A stretch of 64,000 nucleotides of DNA from JBMYRH01 sp049602155. GTDB lineage: Bacteria; Myxococcota_A; UBA9042; PHBI01; JBMYRH01. The stretch is from the NCBI GenBank assembly GCA_049602155.1, contig JBMYRH010000013.1:116811-180810 (forward strand). The letters run 5' to 3'. This document shows, piece after piece, positions 35,201-42,624 of the stretch; within the stretch, counting starts at the first letter, position 1, and each line of letters opens with the position of its first letter. The notes beneath the pieces were generated by a model, which ran no database searches, was not told where the DNA came from, and was given only the letters and a program-made list of their open reading frames with translations. The position numbers and the translations under genes are program-made.

Positions 35201-35420
35201 CGCCATGCTGCCAGCTGGTGGCGAAGTAGAGCGGGTTGCCGGGGATGAGATCTTCCGGCCGACTGACGTAAGGGAGGATCTTCTCGACGGGCTTGCGGAT
35301 CGCGTCACAACCTTGAAGGCTGATCGCGGTGGCTGTTGCCGTGACCCCTAAGCCGCCGATAAAGGATCGGCGAGGCATCTCAAGGGTGCCGGGCTGTGCA
35401 TCATGCGAGTGATCGTTCAT
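32247..35420 (-). CDS. actB: ActB-like molybdopterin-fold/iron-sulfur subunit
   Basis: 1057 residues from the ATG at 35420, overlapping the actA stop. Tat signal RRSFIGG (17-23). Residues about 50-760 are a molybdopterin-oxidoreductase fold that in ActB carries no Mo cofactor; residues 825-1000 hold the four-cluster ferredoxin-like domain (CLGCNACTIAC, CSHCENAPC, CIGTRYCANNC, CTYC...CAQVC). An Ala-rich stretch at 503-578 is likely a coiled-coil insertion. In alternative complex III this subunit sits on the periplasmic face with ActA and over ActC. Confidence 0.9.
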   Translation of the reverse strand: MNDHSHDAQPGTLEMPRRSFIGGLGVTATATAISLQGCDAIRKPVEKILPYVSRPEDLIPGNPLYFATSWQHGGAVEGLLVESQEGRPIKIEGNPQHPHSLGCTSGWAQASVHDLYDPDRSKNPRHKGAVVSWDKVESFLAGLSKRLGESKGKGLALLLESAPSPTFQGLLSALRAKYPEAKVYRHDLMGQGNSRAGSALVGAPGLVPVKDLEAADVIVSIDGDPLHSEGETVRIVRQYADGRRVAKPGDTMSRLYAVETCLSVTGSQADHRLRLKGSEIASFVALLASTLKTKGVQIPASVPAPSAPVGGNPQLVTRFVDALAADLAAKKGKSLLMVGEQQPAQVHALATAINVGLGNLGKTLNFYPDVDSPVDGDLATLTDALLAGGVSHLVIAGGNPAYTSPSNLKFGAAIGQATALSLHLSEAYDETSRETTWHLPAAHYLESWGDLVTTDGVASLQQPLIAPLYGTAWTQSELVARLLGQTTSSYELTRAHWQRLANRGTAALQTTLDAASTQRTAAESALADLLAAENATTEEGTAAVEAQRRVVTAARTAHAKAQETLDSAKSSASSRFEKSWRKWLHDGVVESDKGTPTKPSFDWKGLAAAWKPASAVEGYELTFIVDPTIGDGRFANNPWLQEMPDSVTKLTWDNAALMSKATAAKIGVENGDLISIKHEERALSIVALVTMGIADDALVLPMGYGRTHGGRVATGSGFDVNTLRNSTTGHLVTGAAVTPVTTRGPGSTPATYSIALTQTHDSLKPAEGWARRPLARVATAKEWMADPEFVLKSEVMPAEKLKSLFQEPNETTGHQWGMTIDLNTCLGCNACTIACQAENAVPVVGKSEVKNGREMSWVRMDRYYDGTDDDPQAIFQPVACSHCENAPCEQVCPVAATVHSPEGLNDMAYNRCIGTRYCANNCPIKIRRFNFHNYTKRNDEEFGETIHMQRNPDVTVRFRGVMEKCTYCVQRINQARIAAKRDGDGTIAEGAFQPACAQVCPASSITFGNLNDPNSAVSKSKQDSRNYGMLAELNIHSRTTYLAKIRNPNPALAKEGA

Positions 35421-36064
35421 CGGTGACACCCCGAGCAATGGAGGGGGGGAGACAGCTCTCGCGTCCGCTCTGGATCGGCGGCCGGATCGTAGCCCGAGGT
35501 TGCTGGATCGTACGCCATGTTGGTGACCTCATCGAGGGGGCGCAGATGCGGTTCGGGGTTTCTATGACAGTCGAGGCACCAGCCCATGCTGAGGGGCTCG
35601 GCCTGGTAGACGACCTCCATGTGGTCAATCCGGCCGTGGCAGCTCGCGCAGCCCACACCGACAGACACATGGATGCTGTGGTCGAAGTACGAGTAGTCCG
35701 GGAGCATGTGCACCCGCGTCCATTCGACAGGATCGCCGCTCTCCCAAGAGGCTCGTACTGGTGCAAGATCCTTGGAGTCAGTTGCGACCATCCCATGACA
35801 GTTCATGCAGGTCTGAGTCGGCGGGACCGATGCGGAGGCGCCGACCTCTACCGTGCTGTGGCAGTACCGGCAGTCCAGCCCTAAGTCCCCGGCGTGCAGC
35901 TTGTGGCTGAATGGCACCGGTTGCTCTGGCTGGTAGCCGACGTCTGTGAAGGATGGAGACCACCAGTAGGAGATGGCGGCCACCACGGCAATGAGACCGA
36001 GCGGTGCCACGAGGCCCGCGCCCTTGATGATCTTGTCAGTGGTATGGCTAAAGATTTGAGCCAC
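35417..36064 (-). CDS. actA: ActA-like pentaheme cytochrome c
   Basis: 215 residues. One N-terminal membrane helix (about 15-33) then five c hemes: CRYCH 65-69, CMNCH 86-90, CASCH 139-143, CLDCH 163-167, CSGCH 210-214. The pattern and FSHKLHAG match ActA of alternative complex III, related to class III multiheme cytochromes. First gene of a four-gene operon actA-actB-actE-membrane protein; the promoter should lie in 36065-36316. Confidence 0.9.
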   Translation of the reverse strand: MAQIFSHTTDKIIKGAGLVAPLGLIAVVAAISYWWSPSFTDVGYQPEQPVPFSHKLHAGDLGLDCRYCHSTVEVGASASVPPTQTCMNCHGMVATDSKDLAPVRASWESGDPVEWTRVHMLPDYSYFDHSIHVSVGVGCASCHGRIDHMEVVYQAEPLSMGWCLDCHRNPEPHLRPLDEVTNMAYDPATSGYDPAADPERTRELSPPLHCSGCHR

Positions 36065-36316
36065 GATTCGCCTCGCGGGTCTTGGACATCCAGCGTTTCC
36101 ACTTAAACGTCCACCGGTTTGTAGCCGACCTGTTGCTCAACGGGTCCGAGCGACAGAGTAATCGCTCAATTCGGCCACCCGGTCTTAAATCGGGCTGGAC
36201 GCTAGCATCGGTTACCCATGGTGACAACCCTTCTCCTATGTTCCGTAGGGACAGCAGAGAGCTTGGGACGGTCTATCGCCTTGGATTCATGGCTGGATCA
36301 CGCGGGTGCCCTAGTC

Positions 36317-36877
36317 TTATAAACGTTTGGCGGCGGCGACGAGGGCGGCTTGGCCGGCCTCATCCGACTCGAAGAGTCCCCTCAGTCGGCCCAGGGGATC
36401 GATAAGCATCAATCGTGCCTCATGACCGATGTCGAAGAGGTCGCCCTCAAGCTCCTCGCGGGTCCCCATGTATGCCATGAAGCCTTTGACGACGACGGTC
36501 TCGAGCTCGGCTTTGGTCCCGGTGAGGAGGGTCCAGCGGTCCGCGTTCAGCGATTCTTTTGTCTGATAGTTGGCGAGCCGCTCGGGGGTGTCGTTGTCCG
36601 GATCGACGGTGATGCTGATCGCGCGGAGAGCGATCCCGGCATCGTCGGCCTTCGACAGTGTGCCGCGGACACCGTTCATCACGATGGGGCAGATGGTCTG
36701 ACAACTCGTGAAGAAGAAGCTGGCGACGTAGGGCTGACCTACCAAGGCGTCGGATTTGAATGACTTACCGTCAGGGGTCGTCAGGCTGAAGACCGGGATC
36801 GTCGCCATGACAGGGGGCGGCGCGCCCTGACATCCGACGATTGCGATCGCGAACAGGGCTAGGATCGCGGATCTCAT
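36317..36877 (-). CDS. Sco1/SenC copper chaperone, lipoprotein
   Basis: 186 residues from the ATG at 36877. Lipobox IVGC (Cys16). Copper ligands Cys59 and Cys63 in TSCQTIC and His152 in DIGHEA are all present, so it can load CuA of subunit II. It overlaps the ctaB stop by ATGA. Confidence 0.9.
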   Translation of the reverse strand: MRSAILALFAIAIVGCQGAPPPVMATIPVFSLTTPDGKSFKSDALVGQPYVASFFFTSCQTICPIVMNGVRGTLSKADDAGIALRAISITVDPDNDTPERLANYQTKESLNADRWTLLTGTKAELETVVVKGFMAYMGTREELEGDLFDIGHEARLMLIDPLGRLRGLFESDEAGQAALVAAAKRL

Positions 36878-37767
36878 GGTGAGAGCACCACATTCATGAT
36901 CCGATCGAAGCCCAAGCCAAACATGATGATCGGGAGGTAGAGCAGCGAAGCGATAAAGAGCTGTCGCGCCCACTTCGTGATCTTAACGTCCTCTTGGAAG
37001 CCTCGAAGCGTGACCGCCCAAAACCAGAGGCCAGTCGGTAGCGCAACTGCGAGATAGAACAGCCCGGCAGCGTCGACTGCGACCAAGGCGAGGCTGCAAG
37101 GGATCAGCGCCGTGGAGTAGGCCATGGCGAGGCGCTTAGTGGCCTCATTACCGCGCGCGACAGGCCACACCATGATCCCAGCCCGCTCGTATTCGGTCTG
37201 ACGATAGAGGCTGATCGCTAGGAAGTGTGGGATCTGCCAGATGAAGAGCACAGCGAAGAGCAAGAGGCCCGGCCAAGCGAGGTTGTCAGCGGAGGCGGTC
37301 CAACCGATCAGGGGAGGCGCTGCCCCTGGGAATGCCCCTACGATCAGCGCCCACGGGGAGCGCAACTTCATCGGAGTGTAGACACACACGTACAAGAAGA
37401 GAGACGCGATCCCGACCCAACCAGTCAACGCATTGACCCCGGTGAATAAGATCACCAGGCCAAGGAGACCCCAGATTAGGCCGAAGATCGTCGCGGTCTT
37501 TACCGAGAGGCGTCCCGCGGGGATCGGGCGGTCCGCTGTACGACTCATCAGCGCGTCCGTCTCGTACTCCCATGCCATGTTCAGCGCGTTGGCTGATCCG
37601 ACGATGAGTGCCGTCCCGAGCATTGCCCACACGGTGGTGTAGAGATCGCCGGCGCCGGCCAATAGATAGCCACCGATGGTCATAAACATCGAAAGGCCCG
37701 CGATGGATGGCTTGGTCAACGCCATGAGGTCGCGGAAGATGGACTGCTGAGCCACCTGGACAGACAT
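36874..37767 (-). CDS. ctaB: Protoheme IX farnesyltransferase
   Basis: 297 residues with about eight helices. The prenyl-diphosphate region NALNMAWEYETDALMSRTADRP is changed from the usual NxxxDxxxD to N..WEYETD, but the following RTADRP is canonical. It makes heme O from heme B for the A-type oxidase. No heme A synthase (ctaA) gene is in the window. It is first of a two-gene operon with the Sco gene. Confidence 0.9.
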   Translation of the reverse strand: MSVQVAQQSIFRDLMALTKPSIAGLSMFMTIGGYLLAGAGDLYTTVWAMLGTALIVGSANALNMAWEYETDALMSRTADRPIPAGRLSVKTATIFGLIWGLLGLVILFTGVNALTGWVGIASLFLYVCVYTPMKLRSPWALIVGAFPGAAPPLIGWTASADNLAWPGLLLFAVLFIWQIPHFLAISLYRQTEYERAGIMVWPVARGNEATKRLAMAYSTALIPCSLALVAVDAAGLFYLAVALPTGLWFWAVTLRGFQEDVKITKWARQLFIASLLYLPIIMFGLGFDRIMNVVLSP

Positions 37768-37864
37768 ACTCGGGGGTTTAACAGTCCCACTCCCGCAGGG
37801 TCAAGATCCGTCAGGCCCTTCGACGGGCAGAACGCCTCCGTCGGATGCCACTAGGTCGTTCAGT

Positions 37865-37919
37865 GGTGTGCGTCTTCGGTATGATGTCATTGCGCGGTGT
37901 GCGTCTTCGATATAACGTC
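37865..37919 (+). repeat. Two 24-bp direct repeats 31 bp apart upstream of the repeat lipoprotein
   Basis: Copies at 37865-37888 and 37896-37919 match at 21 of 24 positions (shared GGTGTGCGTCTTCG, then a TAT-containing end). Each copy carries a -10-like hexamer (TATGAT at 37880, TATAAC at 37911). A 31-base offset is about three helical turns, suggesting two binding sites on one DNA face, or tandem promoters. Confidence 0.5.
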
Positions 37920-37943
37920 GCGCGCGCTGCTACGGAGGTTTCT

Positions 37944-39806
37944 GTGAACGCTCGTCTTACCCCAATCGCACTCGGTCTCATTCCGCTCCTCGGCTGTATG
38001 GGCGCGGAAGAACCCGCACCTGCACCGGCGCCGGTGTCTGTCTCGAAGGCATGTGGTCCCCACCAGGACGGCCCATGTACCTACTTCGACGATCAGGGTC
38101 GCAAGACCCTCGACGTGTCTTACGCCGGCGGAAAGCTGAGCGGAGATTGGATCGGCTACTTCCCCACCGGGAAGGTGGCCTCGAAGGGCGGCTACGTGGA
38201 CGGTGAGAAGTCCGGGACGTGGACGACCTTTCACGCCAACGGCAACAAGGCGACAGAGGGGCCTTACGTCAAGGGTGCCCGCGACGGAGAGTGGTCCCAG
38301 TTCGACAGGGCCGGGAAGGTCCTGAGTAAGCAGGCGATCAAGGCCGGCGCAGCGGACGCTTATGCGATCTACAGCGCGACCGGGGATATGACGCAGACGG
38401 TTGGGTTGGTCGCCGACAAGGTGCGCTGGTCGCGCCTGGTGTCCGACGGAGCGGCAGACATCGAAGTGTCTTACGACGCCCAGGGGCGCCGTGATGGCGT
38501 GTTCCGTGCCTACTTCGCTGGGGCAGACGCCATCGGGGGCACTGTGGAAGGTGCACACTGCGCACCGAAGTGCACGAAAGTGATGTCGGAGCACCGTTTC
38601 AAGGCCGGCGAGCGTGATGGTGTCCAGAGAGATTGGTATGCGAATGGGCAGCTGCGCGCCGAGAGCACATGGGTCGGTGGCAAGAAGAACGGCAAGTGGA
38701 TGACCTTCCACGCCAACGGCAAGGTCGCGACGGTGTCCCATTACGACAACGGGAAGCGCACCGGGGAGTGGGCGACCTTCTTCGAGGACGGTGGTCCAAA
38801 GACGGTCTCGGCTTACGTCGCGAGCACACGTGACGGTACATGGACGACGTGGGGGGCCAACGGCAGCAAGCTCTCGGTCGAGATCTACGATAACGGCCTT
38901 CGCACCGGGACGTGGCAGACGTGGGGGGCTAACGGGCAGCTCTTAACGGAAGGGGCTTGGTCGGCGAACCGTAAGCATGGGGTTCACAAGGCCTCCTTCG
39001 CGAACGGCAACCCGAAGTCAGAGCAGAGCTTCGATAACGGCACCCCAGATGGGGTGACGACCAAGTGGCATGAGAACGGCAACAAGAAGTCGGTGGAGAC
39101 TTACGCAGGGGGCGTGAAGAACGGTCCAAGTTCAGCGTGGACCAAGAGCGGCGCGCTCTCGAGTGAGGGCGCCTACGCTGCAGATGCGAAGTCCGGGACG
39201 TGGACGAAGTACCACAAGAGCGGTCGAAAGGCGTCGCAGACGTCGTACACTGCGGGCCTCGCGACGGGCGAGTTCACCGGTTGGTATGACCAAGAGGACG
39301 CGCAGAAGCGCGTCCTCGGCACCTACACCGTCGCCGATGGTGCATCAGCTGCGACTGGTAAGTGGACGACGTGGTACCCAGATGGAACCAAAGCGACTGA
39401 CCTCGATCAGACCGCTGGTACGGCTAAGGTATACAGCGCAGATGGCAAGGTCATGTTTGATCTGACCGCGACGCCGGATGGCTGGAACGACGCCCGGATG
39501 TCTGTCGAGGTGAAGGGCGGCTTCAAAGAAGCCAGTCCGCAGGGTGAGTGGGTGATCTCAGCCGTCGGTGGACGGAAGCTTGAGACCATCACCTTCAAGA
39601 ATGGCCTTCGCGACGGCGAAGCACATGTGTGGCACGCCAACGGCACGAAGTCGACCACGGGCTCGTACGCAGGGGGTAACGCGACTGGCGCTTGGATGCG
39701 CTGGAATAACCGCGGAAAGCTCCTAGACATCACCTGCTACGATGGCGGTGGTCAGCGTCATTGGACGAGCTTTGAGCCGATCGGCAAGGACGTCAGCTGC
39801 CCCTGA
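37944..39806 (+). CDS. YwqK/MORN-variant repeat lipoprotein
   Basis: 620 residues from GTG 37944, with GGAGG ahead. Lipobox LLGC (Cys18), Ala/Pro linker, then roughly 18-20 tandem repeats of about 20-25 residues of the form G-x-W-x-x-(W/F)-x-x-N/D-G-x (for example SGTWTTFHANGNKATEGPYV), as in YwqK antitoxin-like and MORN-variant proteins. A small Cys insert (CAPKC) lies in the middle. The fold is a beta-solenoid-like surface; binding partner unknown. Confidence 0.8.
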   Translation: MNARLTPIALGLIPLLGCMGAEEPAPAPAPVSVSKACGPHQDGPCTYFDDQGRKTLDVSYAGGKLSGDWIGYFPTGKVASKGGYVDGEKSGTWTTFHANGNKATEGPYVKGARDGEWSQFDRAGKVLSKQAIKAGAADAYAIYSATGDMTQTVGLVADKVRWSRLVSDGAADIEVSYDAQGRRDGVFRAYFAGADAIGGTVEGAHCAPKCTKVMSEHRFKAGERDGVQRDWYANGQLRAESTWVGGKKNGKWMTFHANGKVATVSHYDNGKRTGEWATFFEDGGPKTVSAYVASTRDGTWTTWGANGSKLSVEIYDNGLRTGTWQTWGANGQLLTEGAWSANRKHGVHKASFANGNPKSEQSFDNGTPDGVTTKWHENGNKKSVETYAGGVKNGPSSAWTKSGALSSEGAYAADAKSGTWTKYHKSGRKASQTSYTAGLATGEFTGWYDQEDAQKRVLGTYTVADGASAATGKWTTWYPDGTKATDLDQTAGTAKVYSADGKVMFDLTATPDGWNDARMSVEVKGGFKEASPQGEWVISAVGGRKLETITFKNGLRDGEAHVWHANGTKSTTGSYAGGNATGAWMRWNNRGKLLDITCYDGGGQRHWTSFEPIGKDVSCP

Positions 39807-39811
39807 GCAGG

Positions 39812-39851
39812 GATAGCGCTCCGGCGTCCGCAGAGAATAACTCGCGCTATC
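39812..39851. terminator. Possible bidirectional terminator between convergent genes
   Basis: An exact 8-bp inverted repeat (GATAGCGC at 39812-39819, GCGCTATC at 39844-39851) with a 24-base loop in the 85-bp gap between two convergent genes. Only GTTT follows on the plus strand, so the U-tract is weak. Confidence 0.35.
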
Positions 39852-39891
39852 GTTTGAGCTTCCTCCGACTGGGTGGTGCGCTGCGCCGCGT

Positions 39892-40479
39892 TTAGCGCGC
39901 CAGGCGGTAGCGTAGGGTCATGCACCCGGAGCCAGGTGGCTCGCAGTAGTAGCTCTGCACTTGGAAGTAGGCGATGCCGCCTACCGGGCGCTTGATGGCG
40001 TAGGTGTGCCCTTTCGTCATCAGCAGATGGTTGGACATGGAGTATTCGTACCACCGGTCCGTTGCGGGGTTCATCCACTCACGGTCTACCATCTCATCCA
40101 TTTGCCACTCCCCGCCTTTCGTAGCGTCGGCCTCTGCGAGGGGGACGAGCCCGAGATCTTTGGCTCCTCCAGGGGCTCGTATGACGTACCGCCGCGAGAT
40201 CACGTCCGGGTTATCGCCGAACGCAACGAGCTCGCCCTGGCCCATGTCGAGTGGGACCCAGAGATCGCGATCCGTGACGTTCATCGTCATCAAGAACGTG
40301 CCATCAGGCTGAACGACTGCCCGGTCAGTGAGCGGGTAACCGGACTCCACGTCAGGGGTGAGGTAGGGCCACGCCAGCACAAAGACAAAGGCCGTGACAA
40401 AGAAGCCAACCATTGCCCACTTTCCGACGTCGATCTCGTCGGCTGGCGCCTCGGGCTCAGTCGATGTCGGGTGCGTCAA
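39892..40479 (-). CDS. Hypothetical single-helix membrane protein
   Basis: 195 residues. One helix at about 22-40 (AMVGFFVTAFVFVLAWPYLTP) after an acidic cytoplasmic end; the rest is periplasmic with two Cys near the end (YCEPPGSGC). No family recognised. Its start overlaps the small two-helix gene by 23 bases, so the two are cotranscribed; the cupredoxin-like gene lies just upstream, suggesting an accessory role with the oxidases. Confidence 0.6.
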   Translation of the reverse strand: MTHPTSTEPEAPADEIDVGKWAMVGFFVTAFVFVLAWPYLTPDVESGYPLTDRAVVQPDGTFLMTMNVTDRDLWVPLDMGQGELVAFGDNPDVISRRYVIRAPGGAKDLGLVPLAEADATKGGEWQMDEMVDREWMNPATDRWYEYSMSNHLLMTKGHTYAIKRPVGGIAYFQVQSYYCEPPGSGCMTLRYRLAR

Positions 40480-40684
40480 TGTCCGAAGTCCGCTGGTGTC
40501 GTAGCCATCCCCACGTCCGATACGTGATGTAGAGCAGTGCGGCGTTGACTACGCAGAAGCCGACGTAGTGGTACCAAGGCACTGGGCCCTTCATGAAGGC
40601 CATCACCGTGCCCATATCGACGAGGAAGAGCAGGACCAGCTGGGACCAAAATCCGAGCTTGATGAAGGAGTCTACGTTGATCAT
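40457..40684 (-). CDS. Small two-helix membrane protein
   Basis: 75 residues from ATG 40684 (a TTG three codons earlier is possible; neither has a clear ribosome site). Two helices (about 11-31 and 37-56), basic then acidic tail. It overlaps the following gene and follows the cupredoxin-like gene by 44 bases. Small proteins of this shape are common next to oxidase genes, but this one is not recognised. Confidence 0.55.
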   Translation of the reverse strand: MINVDSFIKLGFWSQLVLLFLVDMGTVMAFMKGPVPWYHYVGFCVVNAALLYITYRTWGWLRHQRTSDIDAPDID

Positions 40685-40728
40685 GAGGGGCAAGATGGCA
40701 CAATCGATTAGCCTTTTAAAGGATTCAA

Positions 40729-41496
40729 CTAGAGCGCAACGTTCGCTGTGATCTCTGCATTCGCACCGACGCTGATGGCCGTCGTTTTTTCTCCTAACAC
40801 CTCATGCCACACTTTTAGTTCGTACTTCCCCGCGGGGAGGTCTGGGATCTTGAAGCTGCCGTCGGCCGCTGTGAGCGCCGTGTATGGATGTGTTGTGACG
40901 TAGACGGTCGAGCGCATCCACAGGTGGGCGTCGCAGCTCACTTTGACGACCCCGGGCTTCTTGAGCACACGAGGCGGGCTGTTTGACCCTTGGAGGGGCA
41001 CGGGGAGGTTGGCGATGCGCTTCGTCTTGCCCTTGGCCAAGAGGTCCAGCTTGGCGTTGTGGAAGACGGGATCGCTGTTGTGAGAGAGGAATGTGTCGCC
41101 CACCCGAGCGAGCGCGACACGGGGCACGAACATGCAGCCCACGTTGTCGACCTTCACCGTGGTGGGCTCGAAACCTATCCCCTCGGTGACGCCGATGATC
41201 TCGACGACGGCGTTGGCGACCTTGCCGTCCGTCACTATCAGAGCCCCCGAGAGCCCCTCGCCCGCCGAACCGCAGGTGGCATTGTCACGATCCACGGTGA
41301 CTTTCGTGTCCTTCGTTGAGCCTGCGTATGTCACCGTCCCAAGCACACTCCCGGGGGCTTCCACCGAGGCAAGCACGCGGTAGGCAGCGGGCGCCGCAGC
41401 GACAGCCTTCGCGGTCGGCGCAGGGGGGGGAGGGGACTTGGCGCATCCCATCGCCCCCAGGCAGCACAGGGTGATGAGGGCAGTGATGTGACGCAT
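40729..41496 (-). CDS. Cupredoxin-like lipoprotein with C-terminal carboxypeptidase-regulatory-like domain
   Basis: 255 residues. Lipobox GAMGC (Cys18), Pro/Ala linker, then a cupredoxin-like domain: His146 in PVFHNAKL and Cys188-x2-His191-x2-Met194 in SCDAHLWM, a type-1 copper ligand pattern. The C-terminal 60 residues (TAADGSFKIPDLPAGKYELKVWHE) are a carboxypeptidase regulatory-like beta domain. This combination occurs in methylamine-utilisation-like exported proteins. An electron carrier for the oxidases is plausible; a copper-binding role is inferred from ligands only. Confidence 0.75.
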   Translation of the reverse strand: MRHITALITLCCLGAMGCAKSPPPPAPTAKAVAAAPAAYRVLASVEAPGSVLGTVTYAGSTKDTKVTVDRDNATCGSAGEGLSGALIVTDGKVANAVVEIIGVTEGIGFEPTTVKVDNVGCMFVPRVALARVGDTFLSHNSDPVFHNAKLDLLAKGKTKRIANLPVPLQGSNSPPRVLKKPGVVKVSCDAHLWMRSTVYVTTHPYTALTAADGSFKIPDLPAGKYELKVWHEVLGEKTTAISVGANAEITANVAL

Positions 41497-41516
41497 AGGA
41501 CCTCCAGCGGGGGCGA

Positions 41517-41545
41517 TTTATAACGCATCCGATTGCGCCTCACAA
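41517..41545 (-). promoter_or_regulatory. Promoter of the cupredoxin-like gene
   Basis: On the minus strand TTGTGA (41545-41540), 17-base spacer, TATAAA (41522-41517), ending 20 bases before the start codon at 41496; GGAGGTCC lies next to the start. Good sigma-70-type match. Confidence 0.6.
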
Positions 41546-41670
41546 ACGGTCAGTCGCCCATCTGATCGATAAAAACACAGAAAGTGCTAAAGGGATTTCA
41601 CTCGAGCGACGATAGGAGAAAGGCGAGGCCAAAGAGGGCCCCATAGGCCCCCCTCCGGATCGTTCTTTTC

Positions 41671-41760
41671 AGTCGACATGTGCCGCCCCCTGAACACGCT
41701 TCCCAGCGTTCTCCGTGTCCTACCCAGTCGCTCTACCCAGGAGCGCGGCACCTGTCGACT
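41671..41760 (+). ncRNA. Long-hairpin candidate structured RNA, copy A
   Basis: In the 347-bp gap 41497-41843, AGTCGACATGTGCCGC (41671-41686) pairs with GCGGCACCTGTCGACT (41745-41760), 15 of 16 pairs. The loop holds smaller hairpins (CGCT-TCCC-AGCG, GCTC-N7-GAGC) and the 15-mer CCGTGTCCTACCCAG at 41713-41727, which recurs exactly in copy B (42625-42701) where the outer stem has different sequence. It lies 83 bases upstream of the exported paralogue gene. Strand is assumed. Not a riboswitch class I recognise. Confidence 0.45.
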
Positions 41761-41843
41761 GAGCCTTTATACCTGCGACGCCTCATGGGGCTCCCCGTCG
41801 ACGCGTCTCCTTTCGCTAGCCACCACACCCCTGAGGAGCTCCC

Positions 41844-42413
41844 ATGAAACGCCTGATGCCACTGTTTGTCCTACTGCTGCTTGTTGGTTCTGCTGGGTAC
41901 ATCGTCTTCTCTACGGACCACGACCCGACAGGCCAGGCCACCGGTCAAAGTGCATCAGTGGCGCTTTGGACCGATTTGTCTGCGTACGAGGGCTCCTTCC
42001 TAAAGTCATATCGTGGCGCCTTCGAGACGGAGCGCCCGGAGCCCATGGAGGTCCTAGAGGCCTTCAACGAACTCGCGTTCGCCGTCACGGGACATGGTGG
42101 GTTTTGGCGCCGGACGGTCCGTGATCAATGGCTCGGCTGCGAAATGAACGCAGAGACTGCCGCTTGTACGAGCCTCGAGAAGGCCCTCGGTGAGCTGGCG
42201 GATTGGGATGCCTTCCAGGACAAGGCGTCCAATGTCTCTGAGGCGGGCGCCAAGCGCTTCGTGGCACGGAATCACCGCAAGATGCGTGCCTACCTGAGTC
42301 GCTATGTGCCAGCTCAGAAGAGCGCCACGTCGATGGAGGCGACAGGCTTCTACAAGTCGCACTTGGCCATTGCGATGAAGAGCGGCCTGACGATGGAGGA
42401 TGACGATCTCTAG
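41844..42413 (+). CDS. Exported protein, paralogue 1 of 2
   Basis: 189 residues. An N-terminal hydrophobic signal or anchor (LMPLFVLLLLVGSAGYIVFS) is followed by a soluble domain with two Cys (GCEMNAETAAC) and an acidic end MEDDDL. Aligned by eye, it differs from the protein at 45481-46050 at 32 of 189 positions (about 83% identity) with no gaps. No family recognised. GAGGAGCT precedes the start. Downstream is a clear terminator, so it is a single-gene unit. Confidence 0.75.
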   Translation: MKRLMPLFVLLLLVGSAGYIVFSTDHDPTGQATGQSASVALWTDLSAYEGSFLKSYRGAFETERPEPMEVLEAFNELAFAVTGHGGFWRRTVRDQWLGCEMNAETAACTSLEKALGELADWDAFQDKASNVSEAGAKRFVARNHRKMRAYLSRYVPAQKSATSMEATGFYKSHLAIAMKSGLTMEDDDL

Positions 42414-42454
42414 AGAGGCGTCCCTCTGCCGATAAGCGCATCGCACCACCCACG

Positions 42455-42485
42455 GAGCGCCCTCGAACTCGGGGGCGCTCTTTTT
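42455..42485 (+). terminator. Rho-independent terminator after paralogue 1
   Basis: GAGCGCCC (42455-42462) pairs with GGGCGCTC (42473-42480), 10-base loop, followed by TTTTT. Confidence 0.9.
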
Positions 42486-42624
42486 GCTGTGTGTTCGGCT
42501 TGAGAGGTCGGGCAAACAGCCGGGTGACCTGCTCGCGGAGCCCCAGGCTTAGGGTCCGTCTGGTCATAATCTTGTTTCGATGCCGGGGATTGCTTTAGCC
42601 TAAGGGCGACCCTCGGGTCTTCAA

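Noticed and set aside
37887..38741. 284-residue minus-strand frame opposite the YwqK repeat gene
   Set aside because: Antisense shadow with no recognised motif; the plus frame has lipobox and clear repeats.
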